Made by a program: the position numbers and the translations under genes. A DNA stretch of 64,000 bases from Pseudomonas sp. B21_DOA (GTDB taxonomy: Bacteria; Pseudomonadota; Gammaproteobacteria; Pseudomonadales; Pseudomonadaceae). Location of the stretch: NCBI GenBank assembly GCA_030544685.1, contig CP086683.1, positions 5,456,001 through 5,520,000 of the forward strand. The letters are read 5' to 3'. Below the pieces are notes generated by a model. It had not been told where the DNA came from. It did no database searches and was given only the letters and a program-made list of their open reading frames with translations. Below are positions 1 to 9,377 of this stretch, one piece after another. The stretch's first letter is position 1. The number at the start of each line of letters is the position of its first letter.

Positions 1-31
1 TGGCCGCTCGTGTGATTCGTTCAAGGCTCGC

Positions 32-223
32 TTACGCCTTGTCGACGCCCTTTTTCACAGCGTCCTTGGCGTTGCCGACCGCTTGCTGGGCTTCGCCTTT
101 TTTCTCTTGAACCTTGCCTTCCGCACGCATCTTGTCGTTGTCAGTAGCTTTGCCGACGCCTTGCTTGATATTGCCGACGGCTTCGTTGGCCATGCCTTTT
201 ACTTTATCGCCTGTGCTACTCAT
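32..223 (-). CDS. CsbD family stress-response protein
   Basis: Small hydrophilic protein of 63 residues, rich in K, G, A and E, with the CsbD pattern of repeated short amphipathic segments ([17 protein letters not shown] near the N-terminus, then [22 protein letters not shown]). CsbD-like proteins are usually induced by general stress; their molecular activity is unknown. I start at the ATG at 223 because a GGAG sits just upstream; a longer reading to 301 adds residues that do not resemble the family. It is the first gene in the window and its downstream neighbour is not visible. Confidence 0.85.
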   Translation of the reverse strand: MSSTGDKVKGMANEAVGNIKQGVGKATDNDKMRAEGKVQEKKGEAQQAVGNAKDAVKKGVDKA

Positions 224-417
224 GGTGTTTCTCCGTGAAGCATAAAGGGAAGAAAAGTCATTACGTAACGATTGACCGGTTCGCTTTGCGCCAAGTTTCA
301 TTTATTTTCCCGGCATTTCGTCGTGGCACGCAGGTTGCGCTTTATGTTTGCCGGCGTAGCCCCGAGAATGCTCAGCCTACGGGCGTCGCGCCCGGCACAC
401 CGATTCGCAGGAATGTC

Positions 418-795
418 ATGAAGCTCAATAAAACCCAGGCCATCGCCCGTCGCAACCAGGAACTGGGCGGCGCCGTGCTCGGCACCAACAACTGCCACTT
501 CGCCGAACTGAACCGTAACCGCAATATCTGGTGGTTCGACCTGCCGGTGTCGCGTCTGGCCATCGGTCAGTACGAGTGGATTCACTTGCTGCTGCACACC
601 CCGGCCACCGATGAGTTGCTGCACCTGAAAGTGCCCACGGTGTTCCTGCGCGAAAAGCTCGAAGGCCTGGTGATTCGCAACGAAGGCAAACGCAAGGCGG
701 CGCTGAGCCTGGAATTGAGTGCGGACAAGGATTCGTACCTGCAGGACATGCGACCGGCGGGGACCAATGTGAATTTTGCGCCGTTTCGTCAGTAG
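418..795 (+). CDS. Conserved hypothetical protein, 125 aa
   Basis: No family recognised. The protein starts at the ATG at 418, preceded by AGGA, and has a mixed alpha/beta composition with a cluster of aromatic residues (NIWWFDLP, YEWIHLLLH) and no signal peptide or membrane segment. An in-frame extension back to 235 runs through low-quality N-terminal sequence and is probably not translated. It stands alone between the divergent CsbD gene and a REP pair. Coding-like codon use supports a real gene. Confidence 0.6.
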   Translation: MKLNKTQAIARRNQELGGAVLGTNNCHFAELNRNRNIWWFDLPVSRLAIGQYEWIHLLLHTPATDELLHLKVPTVFLREKLEGLVIRNEGKRKAALSLELSADKDSYLQDMRPAGTNVNFAPFRQ

Positions 796-805
796 GATTT
801 GCACT

Positions 806-916
806 TGATCGTTCCCACGCTCTGCGTGGGAATGCATCTCGGGACGCTCTGCGTCCCTGCGGTGCTGGACGCGGAGCGTCCGGGCGGCATTCCCACGCGG
901 AGCGTGGGAACGATCA
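806..916. repeat. REP doublet, class A (GATCGTTCCCACGC type)
   Basis: Two inverted arms, TGATCGTTCCCACGCTCTGC... and its near-complement ending GGAACGATCA, enclose a second GGGACGC/GCGTCC palindrome. The same element recurs at 13326-13439 and 24383-24485. It lies between convergent genes. Confidence 0.9.
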
Positions 917-925
917 GTTCACCAA

Positions 926-957
926 CAAAAAGCCCCGCATCTGCGGGGCTTTTTGTT
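926..957 (-). terminator. Rho-independent terminator after fadD1
   Basis: AAAAAGCCCCGC-atct-GCGGGGCTTTTT: a 7-bp GC stem flanked by A and T tracts, so it can act on both strands. It directly abuts the fadD1 stop codon. Confidence 0.9.
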
Positions 958-2654
958 TAAGCGGCGCTCTTGGCCTTGATCTTCTTCAGCTCTTCATCGC
1001 GCAATTCGCGGCGCAGGATCTTGCCGACGTTGGTGGTCGGCAGCGCATCGCGGAACTCCACCGAACGCGGCACCTTGTAGCCGGTGACGTTGGCGCGCAT
1101 GTGGTCCATGACCTGCTCTTTGGTCAGGGTCACGCCCGGCTTGGCGACGATGAAAATCTTGATCGCCTCGCCCGACTTCTCGTCCGGCACGCCAATCGCC
1201 GCGCACTGCAACACGCCCGGCAAAGTCGCCAGCACGTCTTCCAGCTCGTTCGGATAAACGTTGAAGCCAGACACCAGAATCATGTCTTTCTTGCGATCGA
1301 CAATGCGCATGTAGCCGTCCGGCTGGATCAGCGCGATGTCACCGGTTTTCAGCCAGCCGTCGCTGTCGAGCATTTCATCGGTGGCTTCCTGACGCTGCCA
1401 GTAGCCCTTCATTACTTGCGGGCCCTTGACGCACAGCTCGCCGATTTCACCCAGCGGCTGCTCGACACCGGCATCGTCGATGACTTTGCATAGGGTCGAT
1501 GGCACCGGAATACCAATGGTGCCAATCTGGATGTGCTGGATCGGGTTGACCGTGGCCACCGGGCTGGTTTCGGTCATGCCGTAACCTTCGCAGATGGCGC
1601 AACCGGTCACGGCTTTCCAGCGCTCGGCCGCCGCCAGTTGCAGGGCCATGCCGCCCGACAGGGTGACTTTCAGCGCGGAGAAATCCAGCTTGCGGAAACC
1701 TTCGTTATTGCACAGCGCCACGAACAGCGTGTTCAGGCCGACGAAACCGCTGAACTTCCACTTCGACAGTTCCTTGACCATCGCCGGCAGGTCGCGCGGG
1801 TTGCTGATCAGGATGTTGTGGTTGCCGATCAGCATCATCGCCATGCAGTGAAAGGTGAACGCATAGATGTGATACAGCGGCAGCGGCGTGATCAGGATCT
1901 CGCAGCCTTCGTTGAGGTTGGAGCCCATCAGCGCCTTGCATTGCAGCATGTTGGCGACCAGGTTGCGGTGGGTAAGCATCGCGCCCTTGGCCACGCCGGT
2001 GGTGCCGCCGGTGTATTGCAGCACGGCGACATCGCCGCTGTCCGGGTTGGCTTCGGCCACTGGCTGGCCGTGGCCCTTGCTCAGGACGTCGTTGAACTTG
2101 ATGGCCTTGGGCAAGTGATAGGCCGGAACCATTTTCTTCACGTACTTGATGACGCTGTTGATCAGCAGGCGCTTGATCGGCGGCAGCAGGTCGGCGACTT
2201 CGGTGACGATGATGTGCTTGACCCCGGTCTTCGGCACCACGGCTTCGGCCAGGTGCGCCATGTTCGCCAGGCACACCAGGGCTTTGGCGCCGGAGTCGTT
2301 GAATTGGTGTTCCATTTCCCGCGCGGTGTACAGCGGGTTGGTGTTGACCACAATCAGCCCGGCGCGAATGGCACCGAAGACCGCGACCGGATACTGCAGG
2401 ACGTTAGGCAGTTGCACGGCGATTCGATCACCGGGCTGCAAGTCGGTATGCTGTTGCAAATACGCGGCAAAGGCCCCGGACAGCTCGTACAGCTCACCGT
2501 AGGTGATCGTCTTGCCCAGGTTGCTGAAAGCCGGTTTGTTGGCGAAGCGTTGGCAGGATTGCTTCAACACTGCCTGAATGTTCGGATACTCGTCTGGATT
2601 GATCTCGGCTGCGATTCCAGCCGGGTACTTATCCTTCCAAAAGTCTTCGATCAT
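957..2654 (-). CDS. fadD1: Long-chain fatty acid-CoA ligase FadD1
   Basis: 565-residue acyl-CoA synthetase that activates fatty acids with ATP and CoA for beta-oxidation at the inner face of the membrane. The AMP-binding signature QYTGGTTGVAKGAM lies near residues 213-226, the FACS motif DGWLKTGDIA...DRKKDMI near 436-463, and the C-terminal catalytic lysine region VGKILRREL near 545. The ATG at 2654 has GAGGAG upstream. It is the second gene of a tandem fadD2-fadD1 pair, in the same order as P. aeruginosa PA3300-PA3299. A 346-nt gap with a REP separates the two, so fadD1 may have its own promoter. Confidence 0.93.
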   Translation of the reverse strand: MIEDFWKDKYPAGIAAEINPDEYPNIQAVLKQSCQRFANKPAFSNLGKTITYGELYELSGAFAAYLQQHTDLQPGDRIAVQLPNVLQYPVAVFGAIRAGLIVVNTNPLYTAREMEHQFNDSGAKALVCLANMAHLAEAVVPKTGVKHIIVTEVADLLPPIKRLLINSVIKYVKKMVPAYHLPKAIKFNDVLSKGHGQPVAEANPDSGDVAVLQYTGGTTGVAKGAMLTHRNLVANMLQCKALMGSNLNEGCEILITPLPLYHIYAFTFHCMAMMLIGNHNILISNPRDLPAMVKELSKWKFSGFVGLNTLFVALCNNEGFRKLDFSALKVTLSGGMALQLAAAERWKAVTGCAICEGYGMTETSPVATVNPIQHIQIGTIGIPVPSTLCKVIDDAGVEQPLGEIGELCVKGPQVMKGYWQRQEATDEMLDSDGWLKTGDIALIQPDGYMRIVDRKKDMILVSGFNVYPNELEDVLATLPGVLQCAAIGVPDEKSGEAIKIFIVAKPGVTLTKEQVMDHMRANVTGYKVPRSVEFRDALPTTNVGKILRRELRDEELKKIKAKSAA

Positions 2655-2911
2655 GGAAGCCCACTCCTCAGCAACGCGAATTCTTCACCGCATTTGATGC
2701 GATTATTATTGGTGTGTGTTTTGTATTGGTGAATCCGGCGTTTTACAGGCCGAGAAGTCACAAAGCGCGCCGAGAGTAGCAGCTTTGCCAAGGGTCGACC
2801 AGAGCCAAACGTGGGCCCTACAGTCATATTGATGACTCAAGACTTGCCAGCGGTCATTTTAGAGCAAAAATCCTATAACTCCCCAAAACCCCCGAATTCA
2901 GCGGGCACAAA

Positions 2912-2979
2912 GATTCGCGAGCAGGCTCGCCGCCACAGAAAGCATCGATACCTGTGGGAGCGAGCCTGCTCGCGAATGT
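2912..2979. repeat. REP doublet, class B, in the fadD2-fadD1 gap
   Basis: Inverted arms ATTCGCGAGCAGGCTCGC and GCGAGCCTGCTCGCGAAT. The 346-nt stretch 2655-3000 contains this repeat and the AT-richer leader of fadD1; I see no other gene in it. Confidence 0.85.
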
Positions 2980-3000
2980 CACAAGCGCAGCGGTTCAGGC

Positions 3001-4688
3001 CTAGGCGATATCCCGCAATTCGCGCCGCAGAATTTTCCCTACCGGCGTCATTGGCAACGACTCACGCAACACGATGTGCTTCGGCACCTTGTAGGCGGTG
3101 AAATTCTCTTTGCAGTACGCCTTCAGCTCTTCCAGGCTGACGCCGGTTTCCCGCGCCACGACAAACAGCTTCACCGCCTCCCCGACCGCTCGTCCGGCAC
3201 ACCGATCACCGCGCAGTTGGCGACTTTCGGGTGGGCCATGACCACGTCTTCGATTTCGTTGGGGTACACGTTGAAGCCCGAGACGATGATCATGTCCTTC
3301 TTGCGATCGACGATGCGCACGAAACCGTCCGGGTCGATCACGGCGATATCGCCGGACTTGAACCAGCCCTCGGCATCCAGCACTTCGGCGGTGGCTTCGG
3401 GCTTGTTCCAGTAGCCCTTCATGATCTGCGGGCCTTTGATGCACAGCTCGCCGCGCTCGCCCAGCGGCTGCTCGACGCCGTCATCGTTGATGATTTTCAC
3501 CAGCGTGCCTGGTACCGGCAGGCCGACGGTGCCCAGGCGCGACTGGTCGCCGTAAGGATTGGTGCACGCCACTGGTGAGGTTTCGGTCAGGCCGTAGCCT
3601 TCGGTGATGCGGCAACCGGTCATCTGTTCCCAGCGCTCGGCGGTGGCCTTGACCAGCGCGGTGCCGCCGGAGTTGGTCAGCTTCAGACTGGAGAAGTCCA
3701 GAGTCTTGAAATCGGGATGGTCCATCAACGCGACGAACAAAGTGTTCAAACCCAGCAGTGCCGAGAAGCGCCAGTTTTTCAGTTCCTTGATGAAGCCGGC
3801 GATGTCACGCGGATTGGAGATCAACACGTTGTGGTTGCCCGAGACCATCATGCACATGCAATTCGCGGTGAAGGCATAGATGTGGTACAGCGGCAGCGGC
3901 GCGATCATCACCTCCTGGCCTTCGCGCAACAGCGGCTGACCGTCCGGGCCGAGTTGAGCCAGGCAGGCGCGCACCTGCTGCATGTTCGCGACAAGATTGC
4001 CGTGGGTGAGCATCGCGCCCTTCGCCAGGCCAGTGGTGCCGCCGGTGTATTGCAGCACGGCGATGTCATCGAGGCCGACGTTCAGCGGCTTGATACCCAG
4101 GCCGCGGCCCATGCGCAGCGCGCTTTTGAACGAGGTCGCTTGAGGTAGCGAATACTCGGGAACCAGTTTCTTCACTTTGCTGACCACGGTGTTGACCAGC
4201 CAGCCTTTGGCGGTGGGCATCAGGTCGCCCATCTTCGCTTCGATCAGGTATTGAATGTCGGTGTCGGGCAGCACTTCCTGGACTTTCTGCCCGAACAGGT
4301 TCAGGTAGACCAGCGCACGCGCGCCGGAATCCTTGAACTGGTGGCGCATCTCCCGCGGCGTGTACAGCGGGTTGGTGTTGACCACGATCAGCCCGGCGCG
4401 CAGGGCGCCGAACACGGCAATCGGATAATGCAGAACGTTGGGCATCTGCACCGCAATGCGATCCCCCGGCACCAGATCGGTATGGGCCTGCAGGTAACCG
4501 GCGAACGCCGCGCTCTGGCGCTCGAGTTCGGCGTAGGTCAGGGTGATGCCCATGCTGCTGAACGCCGGGCGGTCAGCGAATTTCTTGCAGGAACGCTCAA
4601 ACACTTCAATGACCGACTTGAACTCGCCCATGTCGATGTCCAGCGGTACGCCGGCCGGGCGTTTGTCATTCCAGAAATCAGGTTGCAT
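3001..4688 (-). CDS. fadD2: Long-chain fatty acid-CoA ligase FadD2 (frameshifted in this sequence)
   Basis: Second acyl-CoA synthetase of the pair, with AMP motif QYTGGTTGLAKGAM, FACS motif DGWFKS-GDIA type (here EGWFKSGDIAVIDPDGF) and C-terminal VGKILRREL. The frame breaks at 3180-3183: the sense strand reads TCG GGG AGG where one more G restores DERSGEAVKLF and gives 562 residues, the usual length. As written, translation stops about 60 residues early and loses the lysine motif. ATG at 4688 follows AGAGGAC. It is divergent from the hydrolase-phaJ1 pair. Confidence 0.9.
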
Positions 4689-4695
4689 TGTTCTT
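4688..4695 (-). promoter_or_regulatory. Possible Hfq/Crc (CA) motif at the fadD2 start
   Basis: Sense strand AAGAACAA fits AAnAAnAA and overlaps the first base of the ATG, just after the ribosome site. Catabolite repression of translation is an inference. Confidence 0.35.
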
Positions 4696-4913
4696 GTCCT
4701 CTTTACCTGAGCCGATCCGGGAGCCGCTTTCTGTCGTTTCTGCTTCGTCCATGGAAGGTGAAAAGCACAAAGCGGAGCTTCACGGACACTAGCAGCTATG
4801 GCCATTGAGGCAAATATGAGGCAAGCCCTCATTGATCCCGTGAATCTTCCTGCCGTGGCGTGAGCTGATCAGACGCGCTATACACTGTGGCGATGCTGAG
4901 CAAAGGAATCGCC

Positions 4914-5858
4914 ATGACCCACGACACCTTCTGGCTGGACGCGAGTGACCGCAGCCGCCTGTACGTCAACCGCTGGCTGCCGGCCACGCCTTTGAAAGCG
5001 GTGATTCTCGTCGCCCATGGCATGGCCGAACACAGCGCTCGATACGCCCGCCTCGCCGACACGTTTTGCGACAAAGACTATGGCGTGTACGCCCCGGATC
5101 TGCGCGGCCATGGTCGCACCGCCGACAACGGCACCCTCGGCCATTTCGCCGATGACGATGGCTGGTGCAAGGTGGTTGGCGATCTGGCCAGCCTCAACCA
5201 GCACATCGGCCAGCAACATCCCGGCGTGCCGATCATCCTGCTCGGCCACAGCATGGGCAGCTACATCGCCCAGGCCTATCTGCTGCACCACAGCGCCAGT
5301 CTGCACGGGGCGATTCTCAGCGGTTCGAATTTCCAGCCAGTGGCCCTGTATCGCGCCGCCCGGCAGATTGCCCGGCTGGAAAAACTGCGGCAGGGCGGCA
5401 AGGGCCGCAGTGCATTGATCGAGTGGCTGTCGTTCGGCTCGTTCAACAATAAATTCAAACCGGTGCGCACCCGTTTTGACTGGCTGAGCCGCGATCCGGT
5501 CGAGGTCGACAAGTACGCCGCCGACCCGTTGTGCGGCTTTCGCTGCACCAATCAGCTGTGGATCAACCTGCTCGGCGGCTTGCAGCAAATCAGCAAAGCG
5601 TCCAATCTCGCGCAGATCGATCCGGGCCTGCCGCTGCTGGTAATCGGCGGCGAATGTGATCCGGTGAGCGAGGGCAAGCGTCTGACTGATCTGGCCAATG
5701 CCTTGCGCAGGGCCGGCAGCCAGCACCTGCAACTGAAGATCTACCCACAGGCCCGGCACGAATTGTTCAATGAAAGCAATCGCGACGAAGTGACCGCCGA
5801 TGTGCTCGACTGGATCGACCAGGCCCTGAGCCACCGGCGCCCGCAGCGCAGCGAATAA
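4914..5858 (+). CDS. Alpha/beta hydrolase, monoacylglycerol-lipase-like
   Basis: 314-residue serine hydrolase of the Hydrolase_4 (lysophospholipase/monoacylglycerol lipase) type. The oxyanion HG motif is VAHGMAEH (about residue 34-41), the nucleophile is Ser113 in GHSMGS, the acid is probably the Asp in GGECDPVSEG (about 250), and the base is His in QARHELFNE (about 286). I start at the ATG at 4914, preceded by AAAGGA, not at the in-frame GTG at 4887. It is followed after 42 nt by phaJ1, the same pairing as PA3301-PA3302, which suggests release of fatty acids from acylglycerols for the adjacent FadD enzymes. Confidence 0.85.
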   Translation: MTHDTFWLDASDRSRLYVNRWLPATPLKAVILVAHGMAEHSARYARLADTFCDKDYGVYAPDLRGHGRTADNGTLGHFADDDGWCKVVGDLASLNQHIGQQHPGVPIILLGHSMGSYIAQAYLLHHSASLHGAILSGSNFQPVALYRAARQIARLEKLRQGGKGRSALIEWLSFGSFNNKFKPVRTRFDWLSRDPVEVDKYAADPLCGFRCTNQLWINLLGGLQQISKASNLAQIDPGLPLLVIGGECDPVSEGKRLTDLANALRRAGSQHLQLKIYPQARHELFNESNRDEVTADVLDWIDQALSHRRPQRSE

Positions 5859-5900
5859 TTTTTGTGGATTCACTGAAATCCGTCACAGGAAACGAAACCG

Positions 5901-6371
5901 ATGACCCAGGTTACCAACATCCCTTACGAAGCCCTTGAAGTCGGCCAGACCGCCAGCTACAGCAAGACTGTCGAAGAGCGCGACATTCAGCTGTTTGCTG
6001 CGATGTCGGGCGACCACAACCCGGTGCACCTGGACGCCGAATTCGCCGCCGCCAGCATGTTCAAGGAGCGCATTGCTCACGGTATGTTCAGCGGTGCGCT
6101 GATCAGCGCCGCCGTTGCCTGCGAGCTGCCTGGGCCGGGCACCATTTATATCGGTCAGCAGATGAGCTTTCAGAAGCCAGTGAAGATCGGCGACACGCTG
6201 ACCGTGCGCCTGGAGATTCTGGAGAAACTGCCGAAATTCCGCGTGCGCATTGCCACTCGCGTATTCAATCAGCGTGATGAGTTGGTAGTGGATGGCGAGG
6301 CGGAAATTCTCGCGCCGCGCAAACAGCAGACGGTGACGTTGCCGACATTGCCGGCGATCAGTATCGGTTGA
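5901..6371 (+). CDS. phaJ1: (R)-specific enoyl-CoA hydratase PhaJ1
   Basis: 156-residue MaoC/hot-dog hydratase converting trans-2-enoyl-CoA from beta-oxidation to (R)-3-hydroxyacyl-CoA, the monomer for polyhydroxyalkanoate synthase. The catalytic D-x4-H pair is Asp38 and His43 in SGDHNPVHLD, the hydratase 2 motif. Length and sequence closely match P. aeruginosa PhaJ1 (PA3302). AGGAAACG precedes the ATG. It is probably co-transcribed with the upstream hydrolase. Confidence 0.92.
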   Translation: MTQVTNIPYEALEVGQTASYSKTVEERDIQLFAAMSGDHNPVHLDAEFAAASMFKERIAHGMFSGALISAAVACELPGPGTIYIGQQMSFQKPVKIGDTLTVRLEILEKLPKFRVRIATRVFNQRDELVVDGEAEILAPRKQQTVTLPTLPAISIG

Positions 6372-6374
6372 TCG

Positions 6375-6449
6375 AAAAGATCGCAGCCTTCGGCAGCTCC
6401 TACTTTGCAATGCATCCCTGTAGGAGCTGCCGCAGGCTGCGATCTTTTG
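6375..6449. repeat. REP doublet, class E (AAAAGATCGCAGCC type)
   Basis: AAAAGATCGCAGCCTTCGGC and its inverted partner GCCGCAGGCTGCGATCTTTT. The same class is at 22044-22115. Confidence 0.88.
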
Positions 6450-6465
6450 CTTTCCAGACGAGCAT

Positions 6466-6497
6466 AAAAAAACGCCAGACATGCTGGCGTTTTTTTC
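6466..6497. terminator. Bidirectional Rho-independent terminator
   Basis: AAAAAAACGCCAG-acat-CTGGCGTTTTTTT lies between convergent phaJ1 and the DUF2383 gene and can end both transcripts. Confidence 0.92.
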
Positions 6498-6510
6498 AGC
6501 CGGCTAACTC

Positions 6511-6978
6511 TTACGAGTTCGCACGAGCCTGGTTACGCAGGGCTTTCACCTGGTCGTGGTTGCGTTGTACGCCGTGGTACTGACGCTCAACCAGATCCTT
6601 GATGCCCACCAGATTGTGCTTGTTGATCTTCTCGATCGCTTCACGATAAGCCTTCAGCGCATGGTCTTCACCGCGCTCGGCTTCGTTCAGCACAGCCTCT
6701 TCGTCTTTACCGGTGAACATTGATTTCACGTCTACCCAACGACGGTGCAGATCACCGGCAACGCTGGTCGAAGTTTCCGGATCACCGCCCAGCGAACGCA
6801 CCTGAGCCTGCAGCTCCGCTGCTGCGGTAGCGCAATCGGCGGAACGCTGCACGAACAAGGTTTTCAGTTCCGGGTGCTTGATGTCTTCGGCGCAAGTCTT
6901 GAACCCTTCCTGACCGTCCTTGCAGGTTTCAATCAGGTCGTTGAGTACAGAGATGGCTTCTTTATTCATGTCGGTCAT
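6511..6978 (-). CDS. PA2169/DUF2383 family four-helix-bundle protein
   Basis: 155 residues, almost entirely alpha-helical by composition, of the DUF2383 (PA2169) ferritin-like type: NEAERGEDHALKAYREA and VERQYHGVQRNHDQVK are the conserved helices. Family role is unproven; the E/H pattern suggests a ferritin-like four-helix bundle. AAGGAATTG precedes the ATG at 6978. Confidence 0.8.
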   Translation of the reverse strand: MTDMNKEAISVLNDLIETCKDGQEGFKTCAEDIKHPELKTLFVQRSADCATAAAELQAQVRSLGGDPETSTSVAGDLHRRWVDVKSMFTGKDEEAVLNEAERGEDHALKAYREAIEKINKHNLVGIKDLVERQYHGVQRNHDQVKALRNQARANS

Positions 6979-7184
6979 TTTTCAATTCCTTGCGATGGGT
7001 TGAAGATGCAAGGAATATTGCAGCGTGCGTGCCAGCTTCGCTTCAAGAAATAAGTCCTTTAATTTCAATAAGTTATAAAAGATTGAACCATCTGTATGCT
7101 GGTTTTTTGCATGATCTGTCATTTGGCCTGCATGCAGAATGCCTGTATTTTCCAGGCTGTTATGTGAATGAATGAAGCGTGCTG

Positions 7185-7421
7185 ATGAATCCGGAAAAAC
7201 TCGAACTGCTGATCACCCGCGAGATGCCTTTCGGCAAGTACAAAGGGCGGATCATTGCCGACCTGCCTGGCCCCTATCTGAACTGGTTCGCCCGTGAAGG
7301 CTTTCCCCACGGCGAACTCGGTGGCCTGCTGGCGCTGATGCAGGAGATCGACCACAACGGCCTGTCCGACCTGCTCGAGCCGTTACGCGCCAAACACGGC
7401 AAACCCGCCCCGCGCCACTGA
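7185..7421 (+). CDS. DUF3820 family protein, 78 aa
   Basis: Short protein with the DUF3820 core MPFGKYKGRIIADLPGPYLNW, followed by a helical C-terminus. The family is widespread in Pseudomonas and has been linked by annotation to quorum-regulated virulence factors, without a known activity. The ATG at 7185 is preferred over an in-frame GTG at 7179; both lack a strong ribosome site. It lies 30 nt before the class V aminotransferase gene and may be co-transcribed with it. Confidence 0.8.
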   Translation: MNPEKLELLITREMPFGKYKGRIIADLPGPYLNWFAREGFPHGELGGLLALMQEIDHNGLSDLLEPLRAKHGKPAPRH

Positions 7422-7451
7422 CTCGCCCTCCTTTCTTGAGCCTTGCCGACC

Positions 7452-8633
7452 ATGCCTGACAACACCCGCCGCGCCCGTGACGAAGCCTTCTGGCAGACAT
7501 TCGCCGACCGATACGATGTGCAGCCCGGCCCGGTCAATCTGGAGAACGGTTACTTCGGACGCATGTCGCGCACGGTGATCGAGGAGTACCAGCGCAACAT
7601 TGAGCTGATCAATACCAGCAACTCGGTTTATGCGCGCCAGCGCTTCGAACAGCACGACAACCTTGAGATCCGCGCGCAACTGGCCGAGCTGATTGGAGTG
7701 CGCGCGCAAAGCGTAGCCCTGACGCGCAACGCCACCGACGGCCTGCAATCGCTGATCCGCAATTACAATCGCCTGCAACCGGGCGATCAGGTGCTGATCT
7801 GCGACCTCGAGTACGACACGGTCAAAGGCGCCATGCGCTGGCTGGCGAAACACCGTGGCGTTGAGGTCATCGAGATTACCCACCACCATCCCGCCAGTTT
7901 CGACAGCCTGCTGGAAAGCTACCGCGAAGCTTTCACCCGCCACCCGAAGCTCAAACTGATGGCGCTGACCCATGTCACCCATCGCACCGGTCTGGTCATG
8001 CCGGTGCAGGCCATCGCCGCATTGGCCAAAGAGCATGGCGTCGACATCATCCTCGACGGTGCCCACGCCCTCGGCCAGATCGAATTCGATCTGCAAGCGT
8101 TGGGCATCGCGTTCGCCGGTTACAACCTGCACAAGTGGATCGGCGCGCCTCTGACGCTTGGCTTCATTTACATCGCCCCGCAGCGCCTGGCCGACATCGA
8201 TCCGGACATGGGCGAGATGCATTATCCGGTCACCGACATTCGCGCGCGCACCTCGTACAGCACGCCGAACATCCCGGCGCTGATGACCTTGCCGCTGGTG
8301 TTCGAAGAACACGACGCCCTCGGCGGTGCGGCCGCCAAAAGCGCACGCCTGAATTACCTGCGCAACCTGTGGGTCAGCGCCGTGCGGCACCTGCCGGGCA
8401 TCGAGGTGCTGACGCCTGAGGACCCGCAACTGTATTGCGCGATCACCGCGCTGCGTTTCACCCGGCATGCCGATCAACAAGTCATGGCCGAACGCTTGCT
8501 CAGCGAATTCAACCTGTTCACCGTGGTGCGCACCGGCGCCGCGTGCGGACCGTGCATTCGCATCACCCCGGGGCTGACCACCACGGCTGGCGAGATGGAA
8601 CAGTTGGTGCGGGCGCTGGACCAACTGCGCTAG
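7452..8633 (+). CDS. Class V aminotransferase, isopenicillin N epimerase-like
   Basis: 393-residue fold-type I PLP enzyme. The PLP-binding Asp lies in DGAHALGQ (about residue 202) and the Schiff-base lysine is Lys228 in NLHKWIGAP. An N-terminal segment LENGYFGRMSRTV is typical of the isopenicillin N epimerase-like/cysteine desulfurase-like subfamily. Substrate cannot be read from sequence. ATG at 7452 is used; the alternative TTG at 7443 has no support. Its stop lies against or inside the 3' end of the opposite-strand gene. Confidence 0.85.
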   Translation: MPDNTRRARDEAFWQTFADRYDVQPGPVNLENGYFGRMSRTVIEEYQRNIELINTSNSVYARQRFEQHDNLEIRAQLAELIGVRAQSVALTRNATDGLQSLIRNYNRLQPGDQVLICDLEYDTVKGAMRWLAKHRGVEVIEITHHHPASFDSLLESYREAFTRHPKLKLMALTHVTHRTGLVMPVQAIAALAKEHGVDIILDGAHALGQIEFDLQALGIAFAGYNLHKWIGAPLTLGFIYIAPQRLADIDPDMGEMHYPVTDIRARTSYSTPNIPALMTLPLVFEEHDALGGAAAKSARLNYLRNLWVSAVRHLPGIEVLTPEDPQLYCAITALRFTRHADQQVMAERLLSEFNLFTVVRTGAACGPCIRITPGLTTTAGEMEQLVRALDQLR

Positions 8634-9210
8634 AACGGCGCACCGGAGTTTTTTCGTAGCCTTCGAGACCCAGCTGCGACGACACGGCGAAGGTATCGAT
8701 GCCGAGGGTCTGGCAGGCGAAGGCACCGTCTTCGAGTTCTCCGCCGGCAATTGGCTGCAACATCAGTCGCAAAGCGTCTTTGGCGGGAGCTACACAGCCG
8801 CAGCGGCCGGGCAAGTGCAAAGTGCCGGCCCAAGCCTCGTGGTGAGACTGCGCACCTGCTTCGTCGCCGGGAATGAATACGTTCAGGTTCAGGCAAGAAC
8901 TGCCGGGTGCCGGTTGATCCGGATAGACACTGGTGAAACGGACGATGCCGTGGCTGTCGGTCGATTGACTGCCGCCCAGGCTGATGTCGCCATCGACACG
9001 CTGTTGGATGCGCACCAGCGCGCCGATAACCGGCTCGCTGGTCATCGCATCGACCAGCGACAGACGCAGGATCAGCGGCAGACCTTCGACACCCTGACTG
9101 ATATTGCGCACCTCGGGCTGGGCTGCAGGCCGATCGGCGCGACCAGGGAATGGCGGCTTCGGTTGATAAGGAAATTGTGGCGTAGGGGTCAGAGACTGAA
9201 GGTCGTCCAT
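8563..9210 (-). CDS. Intradiol-dioxygenase-like protein without the His ligands
   Basis: As read, 215 residues with the core of the intradiol ring-cleavage dioxygenase fold (PVIGALVRIQQ, TDSHGIVRFTSVYPD). The usual H-x-H iron motif after that strand is N-L-N in SSCLNLNVFIPG, so iron-dependent ring cleavage is unlikely. The last 22 residues run antisense into the aminotransferase gene and look artificial. One more A in the A6 run (8649-8654) would give an end at 8630 and a clean 4-nt tail-to-tail contact, 193 residues. ATG at 9210. Confidence 0.6.
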   Translation of the reverse strand: MDDLQSLTPTPQFPYQPKPPFPGRADRPAAQPEVRNISQGVEGLPLILRLSLVDAMTSEPVIGALVRIQQRVDGDISLGGSQSTDSHGIVRFTSVYPDQPAPGSSCLNLNVFIPGDEAGAQSHHEAWAGTLHLPGRCGCVAPAKDALRLMLQPIAGGELEDGAFACQTLGIDTFAVSSQLGLEGYEKTPVRRSSAVGPAPAPTVPSRQPWWSAPG

Positions 9211-9311
9211 GAAGCGTTCTCTCTTCCATAAGATGAACGCAGGTTAACCCCGTGATAAAGCCAGCGTGCGGTAACTATGTATCGCGGCGTGTACAGGCAC
9301 TTTTTCAGCGC

Positions 9312-9338
9312 AAAAAAGGTGCGCCGACCAAGCGCACC
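9312..9338 (-). terminator. Rho-independent terminator of zwf-pgl-eda
   Basis: On the minus strand GGTGCGC-ttggtcg-GCGCACC is followed by TTTTTT, 40 nt after the eda stop codon. Confidence 0.88.
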
Positions 9339-9377
9339 ATAAAGCCGTAAAGCACACAACGAAGTGTCAGGTAACAA

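Noticed and set aside
3001..3444. Separate short gene at the end of fadD2
   Set aside because: Its last 60 residues are the FadD2 C-terminus in the shifted frame; the rest is shadow sequence.
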